Assembly (NCBI GenBank): GCA_905221605.1
Contig: CAJNDS010001347.1
Span: forward strand, 532,501 to 594,500
From: Symbiodinium natans
Taxonomy: Eukaryota; Sar; Dinophyceae; Suessiales; Symbiodiniaceae
Direction of reading: 5' to 3'
Length of the DNA: 62,000 bases
Shown here: positions 1 to 13,156 of the stretch, piece by piece
Layout of the letters: every line of letters starts with the position of its first letter
How positions within the stretch are numbered: the first letter of the stretch is position 1
Made by a program: the position numbers and the translations under genes
The notes under the pieces: generated by a model
What the model was told of the DNA's origin: nothing
The model's database searches: none
What the model saw: only the letters and a program-made list of their open reading frames with translations

Positions 1-356
1 TGGCCGCCAACAAGCTCGGCAACGGTGCGGCAAAGGCCGTCATGAGCATTCAGAATGCCATATCGTTCAGTGGCTGTCTCAAGCTCCTGCTGCATCCAGA
101 ATACACACAAGCTGGGCTAACATGTTTGAAACACTACAGCAGAGCAGCAACTATCAAGCGGGCATAGTGTCCTGAGGAGAACTCGCAATGGTTTTCAGCA
201 TCATGGGACATCTGCCCTCCACAGAGATGTAGGATTCAGACGCATTCGGAGAATCTCCGAGAACTTGTTTGACCAAGCGATGCTGCGCCTGGGACTCGGA
301 CGACTTGGACCCGCAGTGCCGCAGGGGCGAGACCGCCGGGATTCAAAACAAGTTAG

Positions 357-388
<32 letters not shown>

Positions 389-429
389 CGCCTGCAGCAT
401 TACTGTGCCGGCGTTCATGTGGCACAAAA
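1..429. other. Left flank, no supported gene
   Basis: I see no convincing exon here. The stretch lies downstream (on the minus strand) of the unknown gene that ends at 430 and holds a short TA microsatellite. Confidence 0.5.
356..382. repeat. (TA)n microsatellite
   Basis: A run of about 13 TA dinucleotides, seen directly. Short open frames reading Y-I-Y-I across it come from the repeat. Confidence 0.95.
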
Positions 430-3400
430 TCACAAACTCCGAAACCACGCATCGGTTGAGACCAATACAACACAACATTCTAGAGTAGACACCTTGCCAA
501 CCCACACACTCAGACAAGTTTCTTCTGTGGCACGCTCGACTATGCGAACCAACCGTAGCGCTCCGAGCCATTCCCGCAGCGGCTTCATTTCCGGATCGGA
601 GAGGTTTCCGCCGCGTGCAAAGTCTTCAACAAGCCCTCGCAGCGGCACATCGGAAGCCGAGGCGCCTGAGAAGGACCGGCTAAGAAATCGACATGTCATA
701 GGGTGCCGCCTTGTGTACAGAGCGTGAGGATCGATCTTGTGGGTGTCGAACCTGTGCAGGGCCTTGCTGGCAACGGCTCGGGCTTGCTCTTGATCTGGCA
801 GTGCTATGCCGCACAGCAACCATGGCAGCTCCTTCCAATGTGCGCATTTGGTGTCAACTTCAGCCTCGATCAAATCCACAGCTATACGCCATTCAGATGA
901 CAGATGTTTGAAGTGTCGGGTGTTCTGCCCGAGTTCACAGGCAGCCGCATAGAAAAACGACGCTGCTGTCGCTAACCTGTGGCTCACAAACTGTTCGAAG
1001 CATCCAGATGCTGCCTCGGGCGCTCGTCGTCCGCGAAGTGGGCAGCCACAGCCGTCACGAGACCACTCGTGACACGGACAAGCTTCCGCCCATGTGGAAA
1101 GATCTTCCACGACACCTTGCACGATCAGCAAGAACTTAATATATGCCCAGAAGTAGGGGGATGTGATGGCGCTGTCAGCGACCTGAAACAACTTGTTGTC
1201 ACTGCCACCCTGATCATTGTCATTGTTTTCAGTGTCGAGCTCGAGGTGGACATTACCTGCCGTCGTTTGAAGGAACCGCTGCAAATTCCATTCTTCTCGA
1301 AGCGCACCTTCTCTTTTGTGAAGTGAATCACACACCGCTACCAGTGAGCCCCACCGCCACAAGATCAGGCAGCCTCCGTCGTAGAAGGAGAACAGCCTTT
1401 CTGTCGCCTTGCCCTTATAGAGTTGCTTTATGCGATCTCGGTAAAACTTTTGGTGTAGAAGCGTGTTCACCGCCTTCACCTGCTCCTTCAGCAAGCAAAG
1501 TCACAACTACCAAGTGTTGTTGCATGGCTGTGTACGCGATGACATTACATGAAATGACAACAACGACTCATGATGATATGCTTGCAAAGCACACACAGCA
1601 CAGCCACCAAACTGGTCCTGAAAACTCTTGAAGTGCTCTAGCCGGGCAAGCACATCTCCCTGGATGTTGGAACATATGTGTTTCAATCCAGGTACCATCA
1701 AACTTCCACCCATGTGCCAGCGGAAAGGGCCGGCTGATGTATCTTGCAACGCACGCTCGGCAGCTTCGGGGACAGGAACGCCGGGCACCTGCTCAGAATC
1801 GGACTCCAAGTCAATGACGCCGCCTGCTGCTGGAGGCCGAGCAAATTGGCTTTCGAGGTCGTCGCCGTCGCAGCCCTCAACCTGACACGCACACGCTATG
1901 ATGCCACGCTATACAATGTTCAGTTCCAAGTTCCAATCGTGGTTGCCACTGCCGCAGTCGACGCAATCTCGTTCAATCTCTAAACCAAAAACCATGAACA
2001 TTCAAATCACACAGGGAATGCTGGATGCTGGCTATGTCTCCATCCGAAGCCGCCTACGCTTTCCGGCAGCATCTTGCAGAAGGCCATCCGAATGAGATAT
2101 TGCTGTCCTCATCAGCGAGGATATCTCGACAGCAGGAACCTTCAACATTGGATGTGCAATGCAAACATTTTGCTATTGGCATGTGCGGCACAAGGAAGCT
2201 CGCAGCTAGCGCGTGACAAAACAATGAGCGCACAAAGAGAGTAGCGTTGAACGCAAACCGCTGCACGCCTGCGATCGCAGCACACCAAGTCACCAAGCGC
2301 AAACGTGCAAGTACACAGAGGGAGACAAAGAAATACAGAGACTGAGATAGACATTTATTGATTTACTTACATTGAGATTTAATAGAACTTGAGGCGTGCT
2401 GCTAAGCAACCTCGGTGAACTGCGACTCGGTGCCATAGTCTGAGCAAAAGGAAATGCAAGATTCCATGGAGTATCTTTGGAGTGCAGCCGGATCAGTGCC
2501 AATGTCCAATTTGACCTTCGGGTGTCGGGCGCTGACCGTGATCACACGTTACGGGTTGCACAGAATCACACACACTCACAATGCAAACGCACAAGCCCCA
2601 AGGCAATGCAATGACATGGCAAAGGCGGGCAATGCGGGCAAGGGCCATCTTCAAGATTCAAGGGTAACGGTTTGCACGGCACGGCATGGCATGGCAATGA
2701 CAGTTCAGTTCATTCAAAGTTCAATCAGTTCAAGGTTCAAGGGCGGTCAAGACTGTCAAGAGTCAAGGGGTCACGTCAAGTCAAGGGTCCAACGGTCCAA
2801 GGGCCAAGGGGTTGCGAGAAAAGCAACCCAATAAACAAAGTCTCCACTGGACTCGACATCAGTCATTGCTACGAAGGATGACCAGCCTGGTGGAACACGG
2901 CCTCGAACTTGGCTGACAGATCAGCGTTGCCAGACCCCACCAAAGCCAATGGAAGCTGCGTCGTCTCGATGACGTTGTCTGCAGCCCATTTGAGGCCATC
3001 GCCACCGGCCAGCACTAGATTCCCCGCTGCAGCTCTAGACACACGATCCTCAAGGGTCATGAGGTAGTCTAGGCCTCCTTGCGGCGAAGAATCCGTGGAC
3101 AGCATCACGAAGAACTCCAGATCCGAGCTTCTGAAACGCTCTTGCCGAGCCATCATCGAGAGCACGTCAAGCTTCAATCGAGCCCGGCTGAGCGTCGACT
3201 CGGATGGGACCCGCATGGTCTTGTCCGCCAGCTGCCGTGCCACATGATCTGAAAGGTCGGCACCAAACACATAGTGCACACACCTCAGAAGCACCTGTGG
3301 CAGCTCTTTGCTGTTCTTGATCAGCCGCGAAACCAGTAGCGCCTCCATCAAGCTACTGAACTTGAATTGGCGTTCATTTCGCTGGGCACGGTGGCGATCT

Positions 3401-3459
3401 TGCTGAGCTTGAAGCAGGTTGGCAACTTGTCCCAAGTGTCCCCGAATCGCACTAATCAC
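430..3459 (-). CDS. Unknown multi-exon gene, possibly transposon-derived
   Basis: I do not recognise this protein. Three coding blocks lie in order on the minus strand. The first (about 3459-2882) starts right after an AG with G as first base and ends at a possible GT donor; it carries 'STLSRARLKLD' and 'DSSPQGG'. The second (about 1760-1609) carries 'VPGLKHICSNIQGD' and could end at G|GTGGC. The third (about 1486-430) is the longest, roughly 350 codons, with 'FYDGGCLILWRWGSL' and a Cys/His cluster 'CPCHEWSRDGCGCP'. Blocks one and three have no ATG at their opening, so they are internal or terminal exons; the first exon was not found. Further exons may lie at 1810-2880. The mix of a D-S-S-P-Q motif, a W-R-W motif and a Cys/His cluster makes me suspect a domesticated or decaying transposase-like family, which is inference only. 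Confidence 0.45.
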
Positions 3460-4917
3460 CTCTCATGCAGTGGCCAGATGTACATTTAATCACATTGACG
3501 TGCCCTGCACACTGCAGTACTGCATTTATCATTATTGATCACTGATCGCCTCGTTGGAAGCGCATGTCTCAACAGCTGCTTGCGTGAGTGTTTCCAGTGC
3601 ATTCTGGATGTCGACCACTGATATATCAGAGGGGCCGACACCGGCTCCCAGTTGCAATGGCCGTGCCATGGTACCAGACTGTCACTGCCACGTGGGCAGC
3701 CTTATAATCGTACTTTTTGCTGCAAGCATCTGCATGCAATGCCTATGACAGCTTGCATGCGTGAAATGATGGTCAACGACAAACTTCAACCAGGCTCCCG
3801 CTCCCGCCAAGCAAACAACGAAATCAATTGTCAAAGCGCCGGCCCTCGCACTGCACTTTTGCAGCCAAGCAACGGTAAAGCGGAGTCCCAATGCCAGCAT
3901 AACATGGCAATCACATATTGAGTCAGCAGCCTTTCCAAATCGCACATGCCATTCTGCATTCTGCATCGATGCACATGAACATGATCAACGTGCCAACGAC
4001 AAGCCAAGCCTAAGCCAAGCCTACCGCAAACGCCACAAGCGATAATTCAAACATGCCAAGCAAGCCCTGAGGCTTCGCAACACTTCACGATTCAAGACAA
4101 GCCACTAGCAAGACAAGCAATGCATCAACGGTCATCAACGCACGGTCACTCCCACTCCCAACACCATCTTGCAGTCAAGTCACGGCCACGGTAAAGCATA
4201 TGCAGCAGAGCCCCAGGCCCAGAATCTTGTGATCACAAATTAAATCATAAGTCTTTCGTTGTTCAACCATGCCGATCTGAATCGATGCACGTGGCCACTG
4301 AACCAACAGAATCGCTACTTTGCAGGCAAAACACGGAAAAGTAAAGCGGCAGCGGGAGTGCGTTGACCAGTGAAAGCACCAATATCAAACCGAACCAGCA
4401 GCCTGACCTTCAAATCTCAGATCGCTAAACGGCACCTGCAACCGTGCCATGCGGGGTGGACCATGCAACCCTTAATGGCAACTGAGACACTTGGGCGCGC
4501 TCATCACACGGCACTGCCCTTTCCAGTGTTTCCAATTTGAAGATTCCACATGGCAGCTTTGCGAATACAACGGCACAACATCAGACTTGTAGCAACACAT
4601 CACAGGCTGCACCACTGCACGACATGATATATATCATGGGTGCCCCACAACGACATAGGAACAAATCACAGAGGCTGCACTACATCAGAGGCTGGACTAC
4701 GTGACATGGCAAGTTGTGACACGACCCACATCACAGGCATATACTACCACAACCCACATCATGCAGCAACACATCGCAGGCTGCGCCACAAGAAACGGCA
4801 GCGGGATGCATGAAAGCAGCTTTAAAACACTTCTAGCTTTTCGGAGAATTGCTGCAACACTTATGGCTTCCTTAATTTCGGACAAACAGCAAAACCAGCA
4901 ATCAACGCAAGTTAACA

Positions 4918-5096
4918 CCTCCGCGCCCTCCGCGCCCTCCGCGCGCTCCGTGCGCTCCGTGCGCTCCGCGCGCTCCGCGCCCTCCGCGCCCTCCGCGCCC
5001 CCCGCGCCCTCCGCGCCCTCCGCGCCCTCCACGCCCTCCGCGCCCCCCTCCGCGCCCCCCTCCGCGCCCCCCTCCGCGCCCTCCTCCGCGTGCCGC
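4918..5096. repeat. CTCCGCGCC-type minisatellite
   Basis: Degenerate repetition of CTCCGCGCC, drifting to CTCCGTGCG and CCCCCCTCCG variants. It abuts the left end of the 440-bp dispersed repeat. All reading frames across it give low-complexity Arg/Ala/Pro/Ser peptides and should not be called as genes. Confidence 0.9.
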
Positions 5097-5526
5097 CGGT
5101 GAACGGTTTTTTTTTCGTGGTTTTTTGCGTCGCCACGGAGGCCCCCAGAGGGCGCGCATCATGAGCATCAGCGGGTCCAGCCCGGGACCCCCAGGCGCGC
5201 ATCAGGAGCATCAGCGGCTCCCGGGGCGGGACCGTGGGGGGGCATCAGGAGCATGATGCCCCCCAAAGGGCGGGCATAAGCGACGTGTCTAAGCCCGGGG
5301 CTAGGAAAAAGGGAGTTTAGGGGCCTTTTCAAGTGCTTAGAAACGTTAAGGGAGTCTCGGAGCCTCAAACGCTTAGAGATTTGAAGGGGGTTTAGGGGCC
5401 TGAAAATGCTTAGAAACTTAACGCTTAGAGATTTTAAGGGAGTTTAGGGGCCTCAACATGCTTAGAAACTGCTCGCCCCGGGCTTCTGCGTGCGCTGCCC
5501 GCCCATGGGCGCAGCCCCTTAAAATA
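5087..5526 (+). repeat. 440-bp dispersed repeat, copy 1
   Basis: Nearly identical to 48047-48485 in the same orientation, with only scattered substitutions and small indels by eye. It opens CGCGTGCCGCCGGTGAACGG, has a T-run, and its right part is built from three or four diverged units containing GGGAGTTTAGGGGCCT and GCTTAGAAAC. It ends GCAGCCCCTTAAAATA. No RT, transposase or terminal inverted repeat is visible, so it may be a non-autonomous element or a SINE-like unit. The orientation given is arbitrary. Confidence 0.85.
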
Positions 5527-6694
5527 ACTTCCAGTCTGTGCTAGGCCCACCCAAATTGGCAGGAAACGGCCTGCTCAGTGCAAGTGCAAAGATGTCAGCA
5601 TTGGCATCTATGTGCTCGTATGGCAATCAGCAGGTACAGGAATAATCACAAATCATTGTTGAAGGTCATGCGAACTCTGCTCTAGCCCAATCTCAAATCC
5701 TCCTGAACGAGGACCCTGTTAACCTGAGAAGCCGGCAAAAATGTTACGCAGCTTCAGGCGTTGGAGGTGCCTGTGCTTCCGGCGTGCTTGAAGATTGTAA
5801 TGCTTTGGCCGTCACCAGTATGACAGGTGGCCGTTGCTACAGGTTACAGTATTGAGATCGCGGCTGCTTGACATTCCGGTCCCGCTGCGTCATAAACCTC
5901 GGACAGTGGAGTCCTCCTCTCTCAATTCAACTCAAGCTTTGTGTAGCACTTCCCAGGTTTGACATAACATCGCACAAGAACTGCCCCCCCCTCCTCCCCT
6001 TCCCAGGCAGCCCCACGCAAAAAGGCCGGGAAGGAGCATCATCTGCTCGGCGAGTTCGCCGCTGGAACCTCTGAGACTCTTCAAAGAACCACTTCGAGTC
6101 GAGAAAATCTCCATGGACCCTTCAGCATCAGCCCTACGATCCACTGCCACTCCTTTCCCTCAAGACCCGAAAGCCCCTGAGGCGCTCCGAACCCGCGAAA
6201 ACCGGAGTGACGCCTTTCACACCGTGCTTGGCACATGCTGGCACCTCCCACTGCTGCGCCCTCGGCCTTCCCGGTGTCATCCCTGGACTTGTTGGCACCT
6301 GAGTCACACTTCTGCCCTTTTGCAACAATGGAGCGCTCGTTGGTCCTGGAACTTGCACATTGAAACCCTATAAACCCTAAACCTTCTGCCCTTTTCTACG
6401 GAGCAACTGAAGGACTCTTGCAGTCATCCTACCGGCCCCAAAACTTCCCCAACAGACCTAACGACTGACAGTGTAACCCGATTCTTCAAAAAAAGGACTC
6501 TCTCTCTCTCTCTGGGTCCTCGACCTCCTCGCCGTGCCTTCCGGCCTGTGCCAGCCATTTGTCATGCGTCTAAAACGTCCGCGCGCATCCGCGCTTCCGC
6601 ACGCCATCAACTCAAGACTGCGCGTACTGACTCTGCATTGATCCGTCGCTGAACCGCGCAGAACCTTCTCGCCAGCACATCTAGCGCTGTGCCG

Positions 6695-7622
6695 TCACAG
6701 TGCCTCGCCTGCTTTGGGCAAGATGTTCGTCAACTCCCTGTCCATCAAGGATGCGTTCTTCCTCAGATGAGTGCGAGCCTCTTCTTTCGCAAAGGAAAAA
6801 GAAAAAAAGGATTGACAACACACTATGCAAAACACAGGAGGGAGCCTGCGTTCCACCTGCTGGAAAGCTTTCTGGGAGCCGGGCGGTGTCTTTTGCACCA
6901 GGCTGAAGTGAGCATCTTCATTGTCGTTGAAACAGCTCTGGATCCTTTGGTTGAAGCTGGAATATGTTGGACGCGCAGCCCTCCTCCCTCAAACGAGTCC
7001 CTGAGCTCTGCGCGTGAGGTCATCATGAACCTTGGCGTTGCTCATGGTCTTCAAGATGAAGTCCACCTCCGACAGGCCCCAGTACCTCGGGCACATCGGA
7101 TCAAAAGCGCGTTTTGAGCAGAGCTCTGCTCTTTGAGAGTTACAACCGCCACAGGCGCAGTTTGAACATGGACCCGATGAGTGTGGCTGACGAGGGTTTT
7201 TCACTCCCAACAACAAAGCTATAAGGTGCAAAACAACACTTGAGAGGAGAGACGTCTGGCACTTTGAACGCTCCTATCCGCAGCAGTGCGCATGCCCGCA
7301 GGAACAGCAGTGGGTGCAACTCTGCTGGGGGGCAGCTACCATTGCAACTGCGCGTCGGGAAGGAGGCCAGGGCTCCGACAAACAGGCGTCCTCGCGCAAG
7401 TTCTTGGACTTCATGTCCTTGTCCTCCGGCTGGCTGACTTTGATGGGGCATTGGCTTGCGCATGAGGTGTTCTCAATCCAGAGCTGCGACGGTTCCGCAA
7501 AATGCTGCAGAATGCAAAGTGGGGCTCGCCAACTGAGGCGTCAACCACGCGGAAGCTGAGGTTGTACTTGAGTTCGGAGTTTGGGATGCAGTACGTGACC
7601 AAGACCGTGTCGATGTATCTAC
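6695..7622 (-). CDS. Gene X paralogue A (unrecognised family)
   Basis: Exons read on the minus strand: 7534-7622 (89 nt, 'DTVLVTYCIPNSE'), 7368-7423 (56 nt, 'KDMKSKNLREDAC'), 7031-7085 (55 nt, 'YWGLSEVDFILKTM'), 6857-6944 ('NEDAHFSLVQKTPPG') and 6695-6761 ('LMDRELTNILPKAG', ending TGA). The first two match exons of the second copy (53173-53261 and 52639-52694) in length, phase and sequence; the last three match exons at 28114-28803. The intron after the 56-nt exon opens with GC. The join between the third and fourth exons is not resolved in phase. Earlier exons were not found. The pattern of T-x-x-x-L-x-x-D-A-C followed by Y-W-G-L-S hints at a beta-grasp (ubiquitin-like or RA-like) fold, which is speculation. 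Conservation with mostly synonymous-type changes argues that it is real coding sequence. Confidence 0.7.
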
Positions 7623-10600
7623 CTTTGACAATTTGAGTCACGAGGTAAATCTTGAGGAGGCAGGAGCCTTGAACACTCGCTATCACGCATATGGGTTGCG
7701 TTCAAAATTCGCGTGTCTGCTCAGTTACTTTAATTTACATTAATTGGTTTGGCCGGTCTATTTTCATGTCTTTGCTATAAGGCGGCACCGAGGGGGATCC
7801 CCTAAAACCCCAGTGTGGCGCTAGGAAAACGCTAGGTTCGCGCTAGGTAAAATCAACAAACATTATTTCAAATTTCGCATGTCACCACTAAGCGAACCCA
7901 ACAGAGATTGATTGAGAAGGCCCAGCCAGGCGCACCACCCGAAATATGCGTACAACATCCGGGGTGGTGTAATAACCCCGCGCCTCTTCGTTATGAATTG
8001 ACGGGGCCCTGTTGCCAGGGGATAGGGGTTTTTCTAGGAAAAACGATGACAAGAAAGAAACGATATTCTTGTTATACTTGGTACATGTGCTGCTCCTGGC
8101 TTGTTTTCGTCGTTCATTACGTCGTGGTATCAGATCTTGGAAAATCCGGCACAATGTTTTGCGTTAGCGCCGCGCTAGCACGGCGCTAGCAAAATGTCAA
8201 CGCAAACTCCCCCGGCAGACCATGGCCCATTCACACCATAGAACCGATAGTGCTATGCTTGCTGGAGCTCGAGCCCCGCAAGTGGCGACAGCGGAGAAAC
8301 CTTCGCTCGCGCCAGAACTCCAGCAGCAGTATGTAGCAGTAACACTAGCAGTTCTTGTGACGACTCGTCCGACAGCAGCGCCTGAAAAATGGTCCGCGCT
8401 AGCACCCTTTCTAGGAAATCATGCTTGGATCCTTCAGATGTCGCGTTTGCTACTCCATCTCAATCAGCTTCTTTTTCCTTCAGGACATAAGGCGGCACCG
8501 AGGGAGTTCCGATTTAACGTCAATTTCGGGAACAAGCATTTTGACAACAACCCATATGAGAGAGCGCTGGATTCGAACCGAACCCTCCACCCGGCCACCC
8601 GGCAACCCGGCAACCTCTGCGAACTCGGAACTTAGGTCCTGAGGCCTTACATTCAAAAGCCAGGGAACTCTCCAAGGCTTGTTCTTCGGCGGACCTGGGA
8701 GCATGCGGAATGGAGAACTCTCTTCGGCAGAGATCTGAGTTTGCCAAGTCTCGGGTTGAATCATCTGAGAATAAGTTGGGCGTTGTCATGTGCAGCTGGA
8801 GTAGCAAAGGAAGTGGTAGGTGATGCCACGCATCATCCCAACATGCTTCAAACTTCTCGCGGTTCCATAGTCGCACCGCCACGGATTGCAGAGACATTCA
8901 AGCAGTATAGTTGCTCTAGTCTAAGCAGTCTAGGATACTTTCAAATTTCGCCAAGCTAGCCACCTCAGTAGTTTGCCCACCAAGGAGGGCAGACTCCCTT
9001 ACGTTGCAAGACTCGCTATCGTCTTGGGGTCCCCTGCTTGTCCACCATCAGCTCAACCTCGTCGTAGATGCGAATACCTAGCCTCGGCATCCACATCAAC
9101 GCCAGCAACTCACATAGCAGGCTCAGTTCTCACACCCGTCCTCCACGCACATTTTGCTCAGAACCGTGGGCTTCGAAAGATAAACCGGCATCGCCCCCTC
9201 GGAGCCTCAACGAGCCTCACATCGCACTGGCCACACTGGGCATGGGAGGTCCTCAGGAATCCTAAGCCCCACGAAGTTGCCAATCATCGGCGGCGCAAAG
9301 CCCTTCCGGTCCAGGCCCCGCACTCGTTTTGAGTTCGGTTTCGCTGTACCTCCCGCCGAGTCTTACACTTGAGGCCCCACCGATGTCAGATGCAAGGCTT
9401 GAGCGATGATCCGTTTGAATATGGGGTACATGCTTCCCATACTATACAGCATATACATATATCGCTGCATGTGTAGGTCTGTAAGTACTTACATATACTT
9501 TGTTTGTGAGTATGGTTTTTGTGCGTCACCAAACCTCGTGTGCATTGACACAGTGGAGACGACTATGACAGCTGTATGTTCTTCCTTAGTTCGTACGGTA
9601 CCTCTGTCCAAGTACAGAACAGCGAAATGCCCACGGCCAACTGAGAACGTATACAGTTCACACCCAGTGACCCCTGGAACACCGACGAACACCCAAACTG
9701 CCTAGTAGACATCATAGCTCCCACAGCTGCAAAAATCCATCTCTTGGCGCCTGCTCCTGCAACGTCGTCTCCATGAAGCGGCGCACATTCGCGGTTTGCA
9801 ACTCCATCTCCTGACGGTAGGGGCACCAACGCCAAGGCTAACCCCACTGTGGATTTGTCGTAATCCGAGCATCAGTTTAATTAATACCCCCACATTTAAA
9901 GAAATTTTTTTGGGGGGGTTCAAAAATCTGTCGGCAGGCTTCTTGTTTTGCTTGCGGAGACGCAAAGCTACAGCACCTCAGGGATCTGCAGCCTATTGTC
10001 TTCAATAGAGAATCAATACAGGGCCATGGTCCAACTATTGCGGAACCCTGCATTCCTTATTGTGGAGGGGGGGGGGGGGGCCCCCCAATTAAACAGAAGC
10101 TCGGATTAGCAGTTTGAAACAGTACACCTTCTCAAGAGCGCCATGAACCATGTTTTTTCCCAACTACTCAGTACATCATGCAACCAATGGCTCCCCCCTT
10201 GCCTGCTCGCGCTGGAGATCATCTTGGATCGACGCGACCTGGTGGAGAACTTGCTGGGTACTTTGTTTGTTTTGTTGTTTTGTTTTTGTTTTTGTTGAGG
10301 GTGGGGTAAATGACATGTAGTAGAAAACCTGTACGTCCTTTATGTTTTATTTTAGCTGATGCGAAATTTGTTTTGGGAAAACCTGTTGTCTTTGTATCCT
10401 CACGGGAAACATCCCTATTTAACCGGAATAGAAAACTCTAGTTCCTCCAATCCAAACTTGGAAAGGCTCGGTTTCCCCTTATGCTGACGAGAAACCTCTG
10501 AAATGTTCCATGCAAAGCTTCCGTATTGCAATAGGCGTCTCTATATTTACTATGGGAAACCTTGATTTCTACCATGAGGACAGGAAAACCTCTATTTTCA

Positions 10601-12179
10601 CTTCGAACGGAAAAACTCAATTCATGCTTCGCGGGTCGTGCTATGATGCCCCTCCATTGGCAATCACTAAAAAATCCCTACATTTCTTTCGTCTAGAGAA
10701 TAGGGAAAAAGGGTAACAGATAGCAACTGTAACACAAGAGGCCAGGCAACAGCATCGAAAGCAACAACATCAAAACAAAGCATACAGCAAGAAAACAAGA
10801 GGCAGAACGGTAAGTTGCCAACATAAGGAGGCAACAGGAAACAAAAGGACTCAAAGTCAAGGAAACCAAGAGCGATGCTTCACAAAACTTACATAACAGA
10901 AACAGACGACCAGCAGACCAAAGGACCCCTCCCAATAACGCGAGGGCCTTGCTTTGCCATTGAACCCTTTTAAACTCTGGTATACCTTTTGGCCGCCGTG
11001 TGGGGGCGAATCACCATAGCTAACGTAAAAACATCCGGCTGGCAAACCTCCAAAACCGCCCCGGTCTCGATTCAAGTTCGCACGAGAGATAAAAACAATG
11101 CAGCCCACGTGCAGCGTTTACAGTTCAGCCAGAAACCAGCCTTACGGTAGCCCTAGCCTCACTTGACATAACTTGTTCCTCCCATATTGGTACTTCGATG
11201 CCTCTTTCTCGCCGCCCCTCTGCCGCCTGGACATGCAAGGCAGCATGGTAGTATCTACAGCCGGCCCCATGAAAGCTCGCAGTTCAAGACCATGTGAAAC
11301 GACAAAGGTACTGTCGCACATTTAATAATGGTTGGTCTGCGTTGCACTGCACGGACCTACATTTGCCTGCCAGCTACGATCTACCATCGCAATGTTCAGA
11401 ATCTCACCGGGGGTCTGACCATGAGTTTAGATCAGTGAAACACAAGTGCTACCAATAACCCTGCCGTTGCGACAAGAAATGACATGATGCTGCGTCATGG
11501 TCTCTTCCTTGTTGGACTGCCAGGAACACAGTGTCATGACAAAGCTGCAACCACCGCCACTCGGAACCGTGAGCTGCACACGCGCCTCTTCTCAGCGAGG
11601 CGACGATTCTTGGCTTGCTCATCGAGGAGGTCCTGCTTACCTTGGGGCGTCGAGAAGGGCGGATGTTGTGGGTCTCTTGCTGGGATGTCCGTCCACCTCA
11701 AGTGTATGCTGCATGTGTGGACTGCATTTGTCTGGAGCTTGAATGGCAAGCCGTTGGCTAAGTCTCATCAACCTGTAACCGTCCATCGCATGAGCGATCC
11801 AGCTGTGAGTACTGAAGGTCCGCATGGTTCACGGCAGGATTTCCGCTGCCGGCCTAGATGCTTTCCTTCGAAGTATATAATATAATGTGAGATCAAGGTC
11901 CTCCATGCCTATGAACGTCCTTGACATCTAAACCTCCGAATGTCCAACGGCATTGAACCGAAAATTAAAAGCGCACACACTTGAAGTCCTGTGACCGACC
12001 GCACCAAGCGCCGCGCAGCGGTCCCCCTCCTCCTTGCGAGCTGCCAGCTCATTGTTGAGAGCCTGCGAAGGTCTCAGCTCTGGGCAGCTGAGGCTTCGAG
12101 CTCGAGGTTTGCGGGCGTTGTTGCTATCAGGCTGGTTGCGGGGATTCATCGCTCACACTTGGACAAGCCAGGCGAGGCA
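7623..12179. other. Long stretch without a supported gene
   Basis: I see no confident exon. An 18-bp sequence, ATAAGGCGGCAC plus CGAGGG, occurs at about 7779 and 8487 in direct orientation. Between them lie GCGCTAGG motifs (7815-7850) and their inverted forms (8164-8192), which suggests a small decayed mobile element. A G-run followed by a C-run sits at 10067-10086. Confidence 0.4.
7779..8506. mobile_element. Possible small non-autonomous element
   Basis: Bounded by two direct copies of an 18-bp sequence beginning ATAAGGCGGC. Inside the left end are three GCGCTAGG-type motifs; near the middle are inverted GCTAGCG/CCGCGCTAGC motifs. No coding capacity is visible. It could equally be chance clustering in an old repeat. 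Confidence 0.25.
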
Positions 12180-13156
12180 CTAAGGTGTTTGCAGGCCAAA
12201 CACCCACATCTTGCCCGAGGCCATTTTAAGCCTGAATCCGATCCCATCCCACTTGGCCCCTCGAACCTTGAGCTTCTCCTGCAATCGCTCGACCAGCTCC
12301 CGACCTCGAGGGCCAAGGTCGCACTGACCAACCTTAACCCTGCAGCTTGGACAGCAACTTGACGGCCTCCGCAACTACCCACACGAACACTACAAATGCA
12401 CTTGAGCTCCGACGCCCTCTCTGAGGCCCTCTGCAGGAACTCTCAGAAATTTTCAGGGAAAACAAAAGATTGTTGGCATCTCTCGGCTGCGCACGGCGCT
12501 CGCGCCTTGCCTGGAGCTGACGGATGAGGTCTTTGCAAGCAGTGATGTCCAAGCCTCGCATCTGGTGCATCGGAATCTGCACGTGGGGATGCATTGGGCA
12601 TACCGTTCAAAACCCCTGTTCAAAACCCCTGAACCGCAAAGCCGCTGACGGCGGGGGTTGGAAACCGATTCGCGCACTGGACGGACCAGATCCGCGCACT
12701 GAGCGCTGCGGATTCAGGCGCCGGCGGGAATCCCCACCGTGGTGTGTGGGTTTTGGGGGTTTGGGGGGTCTGGGGTCTTAGGGGCATGAGTCGAGCACTG
12801 ACGTGGCTTTCGGCTTTGGAGTTTGAGGTTTCGGGCAAGGGTCATGTGGTCTCCGGGGTTGCGTTGTCCAGGGCTTAACTTTGGAACGCTGCGGGTCTTC
12901 ATCACAGGAGCACTGTGAGTAACAAGTGATAAAAGGCCCCTCCAGCCGCTTTGGGAACTCCCCCCACCAGGAGGGGGAATACATCCAAACATCCTGGCAA
13001 CACCAAGCACCTGAAAGCTCCCAAAAGCAAGGCAAGAAGCCCCATCCTAAACCGAGGTCTCAGTCTCCGGCTATGCAGGGCATCTAGCAGATCGCTAGAA
13101 TCATCCGCCTTGGCTTTGAGTATGTTCGAGTCGATGTGCAATAATGTCGTTGCCAA
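12180..13156 (-). CDS. Candidate exons of an unknown gene
   Basis: Four exon-like blocks read consistently on the minus strand. One near 13150-13080 reads 'HIDSNILKAKADDSSD'. One near 12570-12480 reads 'GLDITACKDLIRQLQ'. One near 12380-12350 reads 'VAEAVKLLSKLQ'. The last, near 12335-12190, reads 'GRELVERLQEKLKVRG' then 'WDGIGFRLKMASGKMW'. They are charged and helix-prone, and several are flanked by AG/GT or AG/GC. I could not build a continuous frame and do not recognise the protein. It may be one gene or partly chance. Confidence 0.3.

Larger units (their letters stand above)
3460..6694. other. Intergenic, repeats only
   Basis: Between the unknown gene and gene X paralogue A I see no supported exon. 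The stretch contains CAAGCC-rich simple sequence near 4000-4100, a GC-rich CTCCGCGCC tract (4918-5096), one copy of the 440-bp dispersed repeat, and a short CT run near 6500. Confidence 0.5.

Noticed and set aside
8560-8600. GGATTCGAACC, a tRNA B box on the minus strand
   Set aside because: The flanking bases do not pair as a T arm and no A box lies at the right distance.
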